Below are positions 13,401 through 25,409 of a stretch of 64,000 nucleotides of DNA, in pieces; the stretch's first letter is position 1; each line of letters opens with the position of its first letter. A program made the position numbers and the translations under genes. The notes below the pieces were generated by a model, which made no database searches, was not told where the DNA came from, and saw nothing but the letters and a program-made list of their open reading frames with translations. Origin of the DNA: Sciurus carolinensis (lineage: Eukaryota; Chordata; Mammalia; Rodentia; Sciuridae); NCBI RefSeq assembly GCF_902686445.1, contig NC_062219.1:109431160-109495159 (forward strand), written 5' to 3'.

Positions 13401-14833
13401 TGTAAGAGACTGATCAAACTCTTTGCTTGATGGCATTACTGTCAGAGCCCTAATCTCAGGGAGGCTCCAGGGTTCCCTGCATCTTGAGTCCAAAAGGCAA
13501 GAATCAGACTCCATTTGTGGTTGCCAGAGTACCTGTACCTTTCTGTCTCTGTCCATCTTGCAGGAGATTTTTAAGAGACTTCCTGGGGTGAGGGGAGATG
13601 GACCTCCGCTGACCACTAGGACCATCCCTGGGATCAGACTGGAGGAGGCAGCTGTGCTGGATTTGGGATTCTAGCATCGTGACTGATCAGCACAAGCTGT
13701 GTACCCATCTGTTAGGAGACTTATGAAACCTTGTTCAGGGGAGTTAGGATTTCCGGGTGGGCCATGTTTTCCTCTAAGGTGGCATTTTGCTATCAGAGAT
13801 GGCCTGTGGAGACATTGCTGCAGCTCTCCTCTCAGCCTCTCCCGGGTACTGTGCAGTCTGAATGTGGGTCTGTGTAGCCCCTCACACTGACTCTTCATGG
13901 GGCTAATAGAAGGGCTCTGTATTTCTGTCTTGGCATCTTGTTTCCATTTTACCTAGCCACCCTCATTCAGACAGTCATCTTTTCTAACTTCTCTTGGGGA
14001 CCAGGGTATGCTTCAGCTCAAGTGCCTTGGGGAATCTCTGTGGGAGATAAATTCACAGCAAATATTTATGAACCTGTGATAATGCATGTGGAAAAGGTCA
14101 TCTCTCTCTTTACAGAGTTATTAACCTATTTAAGGAGATGAGATATTGTACAAATAAAATGTAATTGAGACTATGTTAAATGCTCTGAAAGGTATCAAAG
14201 CACTTTAAGACCTAGCAGTTAGGAGAAAGTGGTTGTGCTGGGCATCTTCTGTTGTCCACTCAGATCCACTCTCCATCATTCTCCACCCTGAAGGTTGACC
14301 TGTGTGGACAGCATTCACTGCCTTCCAGTTGGGCTGGACAATTTCCAGCAGGCGATTAGGGTATAGATGGCAAATGGAGTTGGGATATTTACTCGCTTGG
14401 CTTTCTTCCTGCCTGGCTTTCCATGGGTTTGCTGTCAAGGTCACAGCTCTTGTCAGGCAACCTTCTCTGCAGTTTCCCTTGCCAAGTTCCAGTTACTCCT
14501 TTCTGCTTTTGCTCCTTCAACCCTGTGGGGAGTTGGGCTCTCAGTATTCATCCAGAGGCACTGCACTATGCCTTGTTGCATTTCCTGAATTCCACTGTCA
14601 CCTTTGTCAACAGTCCCTTTATTAAACACTCATCAAATAATCCAGTTGGAGCATACTACATGCTTCCTGCCAGAACCCAGACACCAAAGGTGGGCATGCT
14701 ACTATAGCAAAGGGGATGCCATGACATGAAATCCAGAATGACTGAACATAAACTGAGTTGAATACGGGAGACCTAAGGGAAAGGGAGTTCAGGCCAGATC
14801 CTGCAAGAACACAAGTACCGCCGCAGGATAGCT

Positions 14834-15180
14834 GGACCTTATTTCTCCCAGTGTACAATGGGAAATGCTGAGTTTCTTTTTTTTTTTTTTTTTTTTTCTT
14901 TTTTGGTACTTGGGATTGAACCCAGGGGCTCTAAACCACTGAGTCACATACCCAGCCCTTTTTGTATTTTATTTAGAGACAGGGTCTCACTAAGTTGCTC
15001 AGGGCCTCATTAAATTGCTAAGGTTGCCTCTGAACTCTTGATCCTCCTGCCTCAGCTTCCCAAGCCACTGGGATTAAAGGCATGTGCCCCAGCACCTGGC
15101 AAACATTGACAGTTTCTGAATGGGGAAGTAAAAATGATTACATGTCCACAGCTTTTAGAGAAGTAATTTTGCCACAACAT
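14834..15180. repeat. Duplicated segment, SINE-bearing copy
   Basis: Flanks of the SINE (ttatttctcccagtgtac before; aaacattgacagtttctg and ttagagaagtaattttg after) match 16344-16446 when the SINE is removed. Confidence 0.85.
14877..15100 (-). mobile_element. B1-ID SINE
   Basis: Reverse orientation: long poly-T, ID part (gggattgaacccaggggct, tcacatacccagccc), then B1 part (gagacagggtctcactaagt, cctgcctcagcttcccaag). It splits a sequence whose uninterrupted relative is at 16344-16446. Confidence 0.9.
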
Positions 15181-16343
15181 AAATTGCATTCTAGGGCAAA
15201 GGCTACCTAAGGATGAGAGGGAAATAGAAGACAAAAAAAAAAAAAAATGCATATACTTTGATCCAGAAAATCCATTTCTAGGTATTAAAACAAAAAAATA
15301 ATAAATAAACATGCACAAAAACTTTACTGCAAGAATATTCACTGAAATGTAATTTCAAAATTAAGAATGGTAAACAACCCAAGTTTCTACTAAATATTGT
15401 AATATTTAAATAGTATATTGCCTTTATAGTGCCTTTCAAACTGATAGTGTAGATCTGGATAAGTTGGTTTGATAAAATATTATATTGTTAAATGAAAATA
15501 GAACTTATAAAAATGACCAGTAACTTCAGTGTACATGCATGCATGCAATTTTTTATGTAAAGAAAAGCTTAAAATAATGTATGTTAAATTAGTAATAAAC
15601 ACCATTTTCCTATAATGAGCTTGTATGATTTGTATAAACAAAGAAGCATTTTGTGACTATCAAGGACACAACCTTGGAAAGCCTTAGTTAGGGTGGTAAC
15701 AGTAGAAACAGAAGGAACCAAAGAATAGCCTTGTGCATGTGGAATCATGTAACTCAGCAACCAGATAAAGGAGTTAGGAGACTGAATCAGTGCCACCAAG
15801 AGAAGCCTGGGAATCTTGGACTTAGCACAATGCCTCCTACATCTTGACTGAAGTTAACAGGGGTGTTTTCAATGATCTGGGTAAGGAAAAATGTTCTGGT
15901 GACTGGTCTGGCAAGCTAAGTCATGGAACCCAGTTAATAGATGCATACAAACAAGGTGATTGTGACATCCAGGGTTCAAGAGTCCCTCAGTAAATTAATT
16001 TCAAAAAGTCACTGCTAATGAGGGGCGAAAGCTAAGCCTAGAATTGGATAATGAAATTTGGAATTGGCTAAAACACTGAATTAAAAATTCCTTATCTTTT
16101 CTCTACTTCAGAAGCTAAGAGGTGTGGTTATCCTGGACCTGTTGTGCCCTGAAAGTGCTTCACCTCTGAACTCATGGAACTCAAATTAGAGTCTCTGACA
16201 GTGACCTTCTGCCTCCTCATGCTATCACTCTGCCTCTGGACAGGTTCTTCCAACCTTCCCAACCCATGAGTACTTTCAGTTCTTTGCAAATATTCACATA
16301 TTGGTCTACATATTCATATATATGAGGCACTAGTGGCACGTCA

Positions 16344-16446
16344 GGACTTTATTTCTCCCAGTATACTATGGGAAACATTGACAGTTTCTAAACAGGGAAG
16401 CAAGATGATAACAAGTCCATCACCTTTAGAGAAGTAATTTTGTCGA
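16344..16446. repeat. Duplicated segment, SINE-free copy
   Basis: ttatttctcccagtatac, gggaaacattgacagtttct and ttagagaagtaattttgtc follow one another without interruption. Compared with 14834-15180 this is the state before SINE insertion. Confidence 0.85.
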
Positions 16447-16625
16447 ACACTATTCTAAGCGCTTTACGTGCATTATCTCTTTTAATCCTTACTATAACCC
16501 TAGGATGAAGGTTCTATCATTTGCATCTGAGAGATTAGGAAACTGAGGTGTTCAAAGGCTGTATGACATGCCCACAGCCTTAGAGCTTGGACAGGTAGAG
16601 CTGGACTCAAGTCCAGAATGGTCTG
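16440..16625 (+). repeat. MIR element
   Basis: Starts aacactattctaagcgcttt, has ggaaactgaggtgttcaaag and agctggactcaagtccaga, which are typical MIR core and 3' sequence. Confidence 0.7.
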
Positions 16626-17689
16626 GTTCTGTCCCTCTTAATCTAGAAGAGCATCTAGAAGATTTGTACCAGATTGTTATATACTTACTTCCTGAGTTTG
16701 GGCTATGGAGGTCCCCTGCTTTCTATTTTTACTGTTCTGATTTGTTTAGATTTCCAGTAATGTGAATTATTGTGAGAATATTGCATCATAACTACAAAAA
16801 ATTATCTTTCAAATTAACATAAACTCCCTCATTTTTTTTTGCCTTTGGTCAATCTACTTTCCCAGATTTTAATCCCAGAAAACTCTCTTCTGTGATCTCT
16901 TTTCCAGATGTCACAGGACAAATGCACCACCACATGATCCAACTCCAGGACTAACAAGTGAATTCCAGCCATCATGGTGTAGGAGGGGCTCAGAAAACTT
17001 CCAACCTCCAGGAGGATTTCACTATGATGCTCTGGATTTTTACTCTCATAATTCTTTTTCTTCCTTAAGCTACAGCCAGATTCTTTTTTCTTCCTTTCTT
17101 CACAAAATGTCTTAAAAATATTCCTCACTCTGTTTTTGTATCCTTATCTCTAAACCTTTCGGCCTCTCCTATCTACTCCCATAGCCAATTATGTTTATTT
17201 AAAGACCACCAATATCCTCCCAATTGCTAAGCTTCAAAACCCTTTCTTCCTTTCTTCCACCTATCCTATTGAATCAGCAGCCGTTGATTCTATTTGCCTT
17301 TGAAAGCCCCTTTTCTCTCTTTACGTGCAAGAGCTTCTCTAACCCAATTTCCATCCTCACTTTCACCAATCTTTGAAAATCTCACTCACCAGCTCTTCTT
17401 CCTCCAACCTTGCCTGAAGTGGGTGTTCTTTAGAGTTCCTTTTCTACAAGCACACTCATTGTTAACCGCACAACTAATAAACACCTTCCAGATAAACAGC
17501 TTCTTTCAGGTCTCCACATTGAGCTTCATATTGAGCTTGTGTGAATAATTAATTATGAGATTGTTCTGCCCAGAGATGTGACTGCTTGGAGCAGGTGGGA
17601 ATCCAGAGCTGGGGATGCATTCTTATTTTGTTGTGTTTGCCAGCTTCTGTGCATAAAGTTTCCCACTACAGCTGATTCTAAGCTTTCAG

Positions 17690-18062
17690 TGTTTGACAGG
17701 TTGAATACCTCCTCCCAAACTCATGTTAAAATATAATTGCCACTATAACAGTAGTAAGAGATAAGGCCTTTAAGGAGTGATTAGGCCATAAGGGCTCCAC
17801 CTCATGAATAGATTAATGCTGTTATCATGGACTGTGTTCCTGATTTAAAAAGAAAAAAAAAGGATGAGGTTGGCCTGATTTTTTTCCTTCTGCCTATAGC
17901 ATGCTCACTTGTCCTGCCATGTCATGACACAGTGCCAAGTCTCCTGCCAGATGCCAGTGTCACAATCTTAGACTTCCCAGCCATCAAAAACCCATAAGCT
18001 AAATAAACTTATTGATTATAGTTCACCCGGTCTGTAGCATTCTGCTATAATAGCAGAAGATG
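17690..18062 (+). mobile_element. Solo LTR of MaLR/ERVL type (MLT1/MST-like), decayed
   Basis: Shows the usual order of this LTR class: caaactcatgttaaaatata, ggccataagggctccacc, cttccttctgcc-type purine/pyrimidine segment, cccagccatcaaaaaccc, aataaac polyadenylation signal, and a terminal tagcattctgctataatagc. It is a non-coding remnant of an ancient endogenous retroviral element with no gene content. Confidence 0.7.
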
Positions 18063-18065
18063 GGA

Positions 18066-18140
18066 GGGTTTCGGTTGTGGCTCAGTGGTAGAGCACTCGC
18101 CTGGCACGCATGAGGCACTGGTTTCGATGCTCAGCACCAC
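18066..18140 (+). mobile_element. ID SINE lacking its own A-tail
   Basis: tRNA-like: gttgtggctcagtggtagag (A box) and ggtttcgatgctcagcac (B box). It is joined without an A-rich tail to a 74-base segment that also occurs at 20516-20589. Confidence 0.85.
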
Positions 18141-18213
18141 AGTCATTTTTGCCTAACATGATATAGTAAGATTAATTCTTCCTTGGCTTGTTTATAATGT
18201 GATTCTAAAGGTT
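18140..18213 (+). repeat. 74-bp duplicated segment, copy 1
   Basis: Differs from 20516-20589 at two positions only (g/a at offsets 22 and 29). It directly follows the ID element. Confidence 0.9.
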
Positions 18214-19034
18214 AAAAGCCAACAAATAAAAATAGACAAATAAAATGGTGGTGTTGTGTCCATCTACAACTACAAAGAAAATACTTTAAAAAAAAAGATT
18301 TTTAAAAAGACACAATGCAAAGTCACTGAAGGCAGAATTAGAAAGAGAGGTGCCGAGGAGACCCTCTTGAGCAGGTGGAAGTTGACTTCTACCACTGCTT
18401 CTGCCTGTGTTCTGAGGGTAAAAGCTCTCAAACATTGTTTTTAACACATAGTAGGAAATTAATTTTACAACAGATGCATACATATGTATGCAATGAAAAT
18501 GTAAGTTTGTGGAACAATATTTTACCACATGTGATGCACTTTGAAATTTATCTCATGTTTCATTTCATTGGGGGCGGGGCTTGCCTCAACTAACCGCATA
18601 GACCTCATAAGCTATGAATGGCCCAAGGCCCTCAATTTTGAAAACTTCATCCTTGGAGCTTTCAAATTTTAGTATATGCAGGCTGCATTTTTTACCTCAC
18701 TTTGACACCTGTTCATTTTCCTTGTTTTCTTTCATCAACTAGGGGCTTCATCATCTTCCTGGTTTCCCCAGCTAGAAGTCTCAGGACCACTTGGGACTTA
18801 TTTCTCTTCTTGATCTTTTGTGTCCATTTTGGCCTGGTTTATACCTTCAATCTCTATTCCCATGTCAGTATCCTGGTTTGCATCATTACCTTTCACTTAA
18901 CAGCCTCCTAATTCATTGCTTGTTTTTGATTTCTCTATTCTCAGTTCATCTTTTTCAGTATAAAATTATCCTCCAAAAATAAGAATACTACTACTCAGTT
19001 TAAAAACTCTGATGGCTCTCCATTGCCTATAAAT

Positions 19035-19150
19035 ATTTTTCATTCATTCCAAAAGCATTTATTGGGTGACTTGTTGTGTTAGGCTCTATACTTGATGCAG
19101 GGGAATAAAAATGATTCCTGCCCTGGAGATGCTCACTGTCCAAACTCAGC
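19035..19150 (-). repeat. L2/MIR-like 3' fragment
   Basis: tcattcattccaaaagcatttatt and taggctctatacttgatgca are antisense of the L2/MIR 3' end. Confidence 0.45.
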
Positions 19151-19361
19151 TGCATTGCTCAGGGGACTCTTCCAGTAGCCCCAGCTCACCTTTTCTTTCT
19201 TACTTTCTTCTCTGTCTCATCCACATACCTGATGCCTCAGTGGAGACCTGGACATCCCCAAGGTGTGCCATTCACTTTGAGACCCATGTGCCTTTGCTCA
19301 TGCAGTACCATTTTCTACAGAAAGTTCTCTTTTTTTTCCAGATTAACTCTTACTGATTCTT

Positions 19362-19950
19362 TTTTTTTAAATTTTTACAGACTGCATTTTGATTCATTGT
19401 ACACAAATGGAGTACAACTTTTAGTTTCTATGGTTGTGCATGATGTAGATTCATAACATTTGTGTAATCATATATGTTATAGGGTAATGATGTCTGTCTC
19501 ATTCCACCAGCTTTCATACCCCTGCCCCCTCCTCACTGTCATTTTCCTCTATGTAATCTAAAGTTTCTCCATTCTTCTCTTCCCATCCCCCACCCCCATG
19601 ATGTATCATTATCCACTTATCGGGGAAAACATTCAGCCTTTGTTTTTTTGGGATTGATTTATTTCACTTAGTATGATATTCTCCAATTCCATCCATTTAT
19701 CTGCAAATGCCATAATATTATTCTTCTTTATGGCTAAATAATATTTCATTGTTTCTTTATCCATTCATCTGTTGAAGGACATCTAGGTTGGTTCCACAAT
19801 CCAGCTATTGTGAATTGAACTGCTATAAACATTGATGTGGCTGCCTTACTGTAATAGCTAATTTTAAGTCCTTTGGGTATAAACTGAGGAGTGGGGTAAC
19901 TGGGTCAAAAGGTGGGTCCATTCCAAGTTTTCTGAGGACTCTCCATATTG
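19362..19950 (-). mobile_element. L1 3' fragment with target-site duplication
   Basis: Reverse-strand L1 ORF2 end and 3' UTR: cattcatctgttgaaggaca and ttgggtataaactgaggag match, in antisense, the L1 at 52.1-52.3 kb. It begins with poly-T (A-tail). The flanking direct repeat cttactgattctt is seen at 19349-19361 and 19951-19963. Confidence 0.9.
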
Positions 19951-20515
19951 CTTACTGATTCTTAAAATCCATTTTCTTAGAGAAGTCTTCCTTTTTGCAA
20001 GTTTCTAATCTTTAAAAGTTTTAAATATTTATTCAATGTCATCATGCATATAGTTCAAATTGTTCCAAAGTACTGAAGTACTAAAAAAGAAAAATGAGCT
20101 CCCCACTTCAGCCCAGTCTAACCCTAACCCCAACTCTAGTCTCATTCCCTAAACTCTTAATGGTTTGTGTTTTAGATTTCTGGTGGATATTATCATATTT
20201 CCAGAAGACCCTGCTGTCATTATTTCTTGGTGTACCATCTTAGGTCCTACGTACCTAAAATCTCTTAGGTAAATTAAAGATTTAGTTCATATACATTCTG
20301 ACCCTTCTACTCCTAATAGAGATCCCTCTCTATGCTGAACCCCCACTGCTCGCTCCTCCTCACCAGATCTTATCGTCCTCTTCTACCCACCAAAGACAGT
20401 ATCTTCTGACTTTCTACTTTCTAAACTGATCACCTTAGTAACTCAACCTCCTCTCCTTGGCTCTCCACTCCTACATCCTGCTATCTATCCACTTTTACTT
20501 GCACATTTAAAAAAT

Positions 20516-20589
20516 CAGTCATTTTTGCCTAACATGGTATAGTGAGATTAATTCTTCCTTGGCTTGTTTATAATGTGATTCTAAAGGTT
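20516..20589 (+). repeat. 74-bp duplicated segment, copy 2
   Basis: Partner of 18140-18213. No ID element adjoins this copy. Confidence 0.9.
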
Positions 20590-20939
20590 GAGAATCAAAA
20601 AGCAGTACTGCTATGATTCAACTAGAAAACTGTGTCCTGCAGCTGAGCATAGCCTTCTGATCGTACTCCCTTCTCTGGGTTATTTGAAAAATATTCTTGG
20701 ATTTCAGGTTTAAATGGGGTCTCCTGTTTGAGATAGTCCCAGCAGGTTCAAATCAATCCATTTTAGGGTGTATCAGGACTTTTCTGGATGTTTCCCTCTT
20801 GGAATTCCTGGTTTTAATTTTAAATTTATACTTTAAAGTGGAACAATATAGTCTCAATTTTTTTCTATGCATTCTGTCACCATCTAATAGTCTCAAGGGT
20901 TTCCACTTACCCCCCACCCCCCAGAGATTCCCAATCATG

Positions 20940-21215
20940 ATGAGCTGCTCTCCAGACCTTCATGCACAAGTGCTATCCTGGGTCTTCACTCTTCTGCTCA
21001 TTCTGGTTGGAGCAGCTTTTTATTGGATCCCATGCAGTGGATCCCATCCTTGGTTCCCACAGGATCTTTCCTGGGACAATAAACTCACTTTGCTGAACAC
21101 CCACAGTCTTCTCTATTTACCTACCTTATCCTGCAGATGTGGACTTTTGTCTTATTTATTTGTGAAATGGTACCTGACATGTAGTTGGCCCTCAATAATT
21201 AAACCCCCATTGAAC
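20940..21215 (+). repeat. L2-like fragment
   Basis: ccagaccttcatgcacaag ... gtacctgacatgtagttgg followed by ccctcaataatt is the typical L2 sense 3' ending. A 193-codon chance ORF overlaps it. Confidence 0.5.
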
Positions 21216-22039
21216 CCATTATTCAGTATGTTGATTGAAGCAAAAAGCAATCACTTTTTTTACTTATGTAAACAGTAAAGAAGCATTGCTGTCAATGGGA
21301 GATATAGGTAGGAAGTAAGAGATAAGAAGTAGCTCAAACACAACTCCATTTTTTCTTTACTACCCACATCAAACTAACCTAATAATTTGCCTGTGTTGAC
21401 TTGTCTTTTTAGAATATGAGGAATATTCTTTACTAGTTCCACTTATTAGGATTGCCTGATAAAATACAGGATGCCTAGTTAAATTTGAACTTCAGGTAAA
21501 CTACAAATAATTTTGTAGAATATGTCCCAAATATTACATAAGACATACTAAAAAGTTCTTTGTTGTTTATGTGAAATTCAAATTCAACTGAGAGTCCTGC
21601 ATTTTTTGTTTGCTGAATCTGGAAAATCTGGAAACACTATACTGAGCATCTTCTCAAGGTACTAATCCTGACAAATGCCAATCACTCTGGGATCCCTTCC
21701 CAGAAAAGTCATCAGATGACTGTGGGAGATGGCATGTTGCTGGCAGTGGGCGAAGTGAACAAAGTATTTCATACTTATTTTTGGGACCTGTCCTCAAAGC
21801 CTTGGAAGTCTCCAACTTCTTGATCTGGTCTTAAGATCAATAAAAGGCCTTAGGAGTTCTCTTTGGTAGGGCATAATGTACTCTTTAAGATTAACATTGT
21901 GGGGCAATTTATCTCACAGGGGGCTCTACCAAGAAGTACAGTGAAATGTCACTAGGCTGATAGAGTTTCACTTAAATTTTCATTTATTATTACGTTTAAA
22001 TAAGTCACTACTTCTTTACAGCTGTTAATATTAGATTCC

Positions 22040-22245
22040 GCATATTGAGTGAATGTTTCCCAAGTTCTAGCTTCTATCCTGAGCAGTTCACATGTAGTGG
22101 CATTTCTTTCTCACAATATACTTCTGACTGATTGATTATATGTGTTTTAGGGATGAGAAAACTGAGAGACAGAGATGATAACAAAACTGCCCAAGATCAC
22201 ACCACTAATAAGTGAGAGAAGCAAGCTACAGTCCGAGACTTCTTA
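22040..22245 (+). repeat. MIR element
   Basis: tgagcagttcacatgtagtg, gggatgagaaaactgagaga and aactgcccaagatcacacca. Confidence 0.65.
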
Positions 22246-23075
22246 CTGCAGTCCTAAGAATAAAATCTATCTAAAAAACGTAATCTCCAATTCTGTCACT
22301 TAGCCAATGACAAACCACTATTTAAAAAATGCAAACATTTAATAACACCACATATAAATCAAAACCTATTTTACCTACGTTTCTGACTAAAGCTTTAAAC
22401 GTGTTTGCTTTTAATTTATTAGAAAGTGGATTAGGGAGAAAACATTGGAAAACGAAGGCGTTCCAGTTAAATCTCAAATTTAACTCCAGGTTAAACTGAG
22501 CGGTAACATATCCCCTTCTAACACCATTTCCCGCCAACTCACAAATGCATTTTGCAGGAAGAAAGGAGACTGACACCGCGGCGGGCTTTCCAAGCTGGAG
22601 CCCAGTCCACACAATTTCTAAAGCCGCGTTCAGTGCGCAATGTACTGACAAGCGGGATGCGCCGGACATTTCAGATTACAGAGGAGCGCGGAGTAATTTA
22701 GTGCTGTTTGTGAATTAAGAGAACAAGATGAAACTAATAAGACTGGCTTGATGTGGGTGAGTTAGGCAGGGAGCAGATCTAATGAGAATCTGGTGTGGAA
22801 CTGGACCTAGGAGCTCAGTACCGTTGGAGGCACTGCGGGGACCCCTCCCGAGGCGGGGGAGGCTCCGGCGGGTCCTGGTTACGGGTTCCCGCGCAGGGGA
22901 GAGGAGTGCTGCGTGCGCCCCAAAGGGCTCGAGTGCCGAGCCGCCGCTGTTTGTGCGAGGCGGGCGGCCGCACGCTCCTCCCCGGTCCCTCCTCTCCCGG
23001 CGCCGGGGGAGGAGAGGATCAGGCGATAAGGCCGCGCGGTGAGGGCGGAGGGCGCGGTGACCACGGTGATCGTGG

Positions 23076-23188
23076 ATGGCTAGAGGCCCGCAGTGCTGGC
23101 GGCGAGAGGCAGTCGAGTTTGGTGTGCTGGAGTCGCGTCCGTCTGCCCAGGGACCCAGGTTTCCGCGAGTAGCTCAGTGCAGCGCCAG
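23076..23188 (+). other. PLA2G7: PLA2G7 exon 1 (5' UTR; 5' end approximate)
   Basis: Non-coding exon inside the CpG island, ending at a consensus donor gccag/gtgagg (23189-23190). The sequence cagtgctggcggcgagag through cgcgagtagctc resembles what I remember of the human PLA2G7 5' leader. The true start is probably upstream of 23076. It includes an ATG at 23076 that opens a 39-codon ORF ending in exon 2. Confidence 0.65.
23076..23188 (+). promoter_or_regulatory. Possible upstream ORF (exon 1 part)
   Basis: ATG at 23076 stays open for 37 codons plus 2 nt to the donor and, once spliced to 41549, stops at TAA (41553-41555) before the PLA2G7 ATG at 41582. Its start context is poor (T at -3, G at +4), so leaky scanning is likely. 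It exists only if transcription begins upstream of 23076. Confidence 0.4.
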
Positions 23189-23668
23189 GTGAGGAGGGGC
23201 CCCGAGGGCGAGCGGAGCCCCAGGAGAGGCGCGGGGAGCGCTCCTCTAAGGCGGCACTGTCGCTGCGCTGATGCGGGGATCCAGGACCGCGACCCGCCCG
23301 GGTGGGCTAGGGGGAGCTGCAGAGCGCTCCTGGCTGGTCCTGGGCTCAGAGCCTGACGCCCTCGCTAACAGCGCTAGGATCGTTGGGAGAAGGGTGGCGG
23401 ATCCCAAGCCTTTTTTTTCCGAGGAAGTAACCCTAAGAATTCAGTGCTAATGGGGAGAACCTGGCTTATCGAAGCGGGAATTTGAGGAATTTTTTTAATC
23501 CACAGAGCTCTTACCGGGACGCGCGCGGGCATACACAGACACATACAGGTTTTGAGGAATTTTTCTTTCGGAGCCCAATTTCAAGAAGCCTCTGTAGGAA
23601 TAAAATTACTAAAACAAAATAATACAGCCCTTGCCTGGAGCATCTCCCTGCCTTCCAGATAAGATAAA

Positions 23669-23698
23669 GTTTTTTTTGTTTGTTTGTTTGTTTTTTTC
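23669..23698. repeat. (GTTT)n / poly-T run
   Basis: tttttttgtttgtttgtttg type run, polymorphism-prone. Confidence 0.8.
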
Positions 23699-25294
23699 CT
23701 ACCCTGAGTCGGAGGTGAGACCCCTTTTTCAAAAACCTGAGCAAAACCAGAAAATAGAAAACACTGTCTTCCTCATTTACTCCTGGAACTTCTGTAGAAG
23801 TTTCTGGAATAGGAGGAATATTTCCCAAAACAGAAAAGTTTGGACTTTCCTTCAGGCCTGTGGGTCTTAGGATTTCTGCACAGGTGCTGAGGGAGGAAGG
23901 AGTGGGTGTATCTGACTCATACATAGGGACTTGCCATCCTTTAAGGGCACACAGATTCAGGTTTGGGAGACACATGTTAACAAATCAGTCTTGCACAAAT
24001 TACCTTTGACCCAAATGAGAATGCCGAGCTAGGAGTCTGGCACGCACGTGAGTAGGAGCTGGAAAATGTATCCCCTGGAGCTTTAACAATCTTGCAGGCT
24101 CTGAACCAAATTTGGGGCTAACATTGAACTCTAGGATCAGGGCACTAAGTATTGGCCTAAGCAGTAAGGAGACGACCTTGTGGCCATGAGACACTGCAAA
24201 ATGTCCAACTTCAGGCAGATTTCCTCAGATAGGGAATTCTAGTGACCTTACAGAACGTAGTCCTGTAGAAGGTGAATAGACAGCCTGCCACTTAGCATTT
24301 TCCAGCATGCCCAGGTCAGCACCAGGCCCTTGGGTATTGAGGGTATGTTTCCTCCCCCAGAGATTTGTGCACAAGAAACTCCTGTTGGCCATGTGACTCT
24401 TTCTTGAACTGGGCACATCAAACTTGGGGTTGGCAGGAGAGTCTGCCACCACAGACTGTTGCTGCCAGCAGAGCTGCTGAGGCTCTAGACTCAGTAGAGC
24501 CACCAAGCACCAGAGTTAGACAAGAGGTTAATCTGGCTCCAACTCTCATTTTGCAATAGAGAAATCCCTTCTGAGGTGTGAAAGGTTTGGCCAGCACCCC
24601 AGGGCTTTCTCCTCAAACAGGACTGTCAAATCTGGGCCACGGGTTCTGCGTTTCCCCTCTTGTGCATTGGTCCTGATGTACACACAGGGCCCTAACTATA
24701 TTTTCTTACCTGGATCTGTTTACACTCAAATACAATTTATTCCTCTCTTTGAGGTCTTTGAGGCTTTCTTGGCATAGAACATTAAGAGAAAAGCTAAGTA
24801 GGTAACTGAGAAACTGGAGCAGAAACTATATCTGGGAAGGCCAGGTATAGTTTAGGAGTCCTGTCAATCTGTGTTCCTTTCCCCAGTACCCTCAAAGATA
24901 GGAATTTTGTGGAAAGAAAAATGATCAGCTGGTTCTTTATGCTGGGATTTATCTTAAGCCTGATCCCCTGCGCTCCCGTCCCCCATTCATTGAAATTTGA
25001 AAGACATTCAGATTGACCCCTGGAGACATTAAGAGGTTTCCATAAAAGTCAAGCATTGAAGAGAAAGTACTCTCAATTTCAAAGGAATTGAAGAGGACCA
25101 TTTAATTCTAAAGTCATATTGTTCCAGAATTCTGGAAAAGCTTTGTGGTTTGAGGGCATGAGCAGGGGGTTCCCACTGCCTTGCCCTGATAAGCTAGGTG
25201 CCTGTGGATATGCCCTCACTTTCGCCTTGCTTAATTTTTTGGAGAAATGACTCATAACACTAAAATCAAACAGGCTAATAAATAAAGGCTTATA

Positions 25295-25320
25295 GTTTTG
25301 TTTTGTTTTGTTTTGTTTTT
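25295..25320. repeat. (TTTTG)n microsatellite
   Basis: About five TTTTG units. Confidence 0.85.
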
Positions 25321-25409
25321 GAAAGAAATAAACAGCTGAGATGAAGGAAAACACTTATTGTAAGAATACTCATTGAATTAAGTAACTAGCTGATTCCTAG
25401 TTGGACTGT

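Larger units (their letters stand above)
22760..23400. promoter_or_regulatory. PLA2G7: CpG island / PLA2G7 promoter
   Basis: This is the only strongly GC- and CpG-rich stretch in the window (for example gaggcgggcggccgcacg, ggcgccgggggaggag), set in AT-rich flanks. It has GC-box-like sites (gaggcggggg near 22850; gggcggag near 23043) and no obvious TATA box close to exon 1. It lies 18.4 kb upstream of the first PLA2G7 coding exon and contains a good splice donor at 23189. A housekeeping-like, TATA-less, Sp-type promoter fits what is reported for human PLA2G7. The exact start site cannot be read from sequence. A 115-codon ORF on the opposite strand (22322-22669) could reflect divergent transcription but has no other support. 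Confidence 0.8.

Noticed and set aside
18066..18140. Possible functional tRNA-Ala gene
   Set aside because: A-box and B-box are present but the arms do not pair as a tRNA cloverleaf should; it is an ID SINE.
20697..21278. 193-codon plus-strand ORF, the longest in the window
   Set aside because: It overlaps L2-like repeat sequence, has no recognised domain, no splice context and composition typical of translated non-coding AT-rich DNA.
22782..23172. Arg/Gly-rich overlapping ORFs in the CpG island
   Set aside because: GC-rich DNA lacks stop codons in most frames; composition rather than coding explains them.
23511..23975. 154-codon minus-strand ORF beside the CpG island
   Set aside because: Runs through the (GTTT)n repeat (giving a KKQTNKQKK run) and a VCVCVC low-complexity end; not a protein gene.
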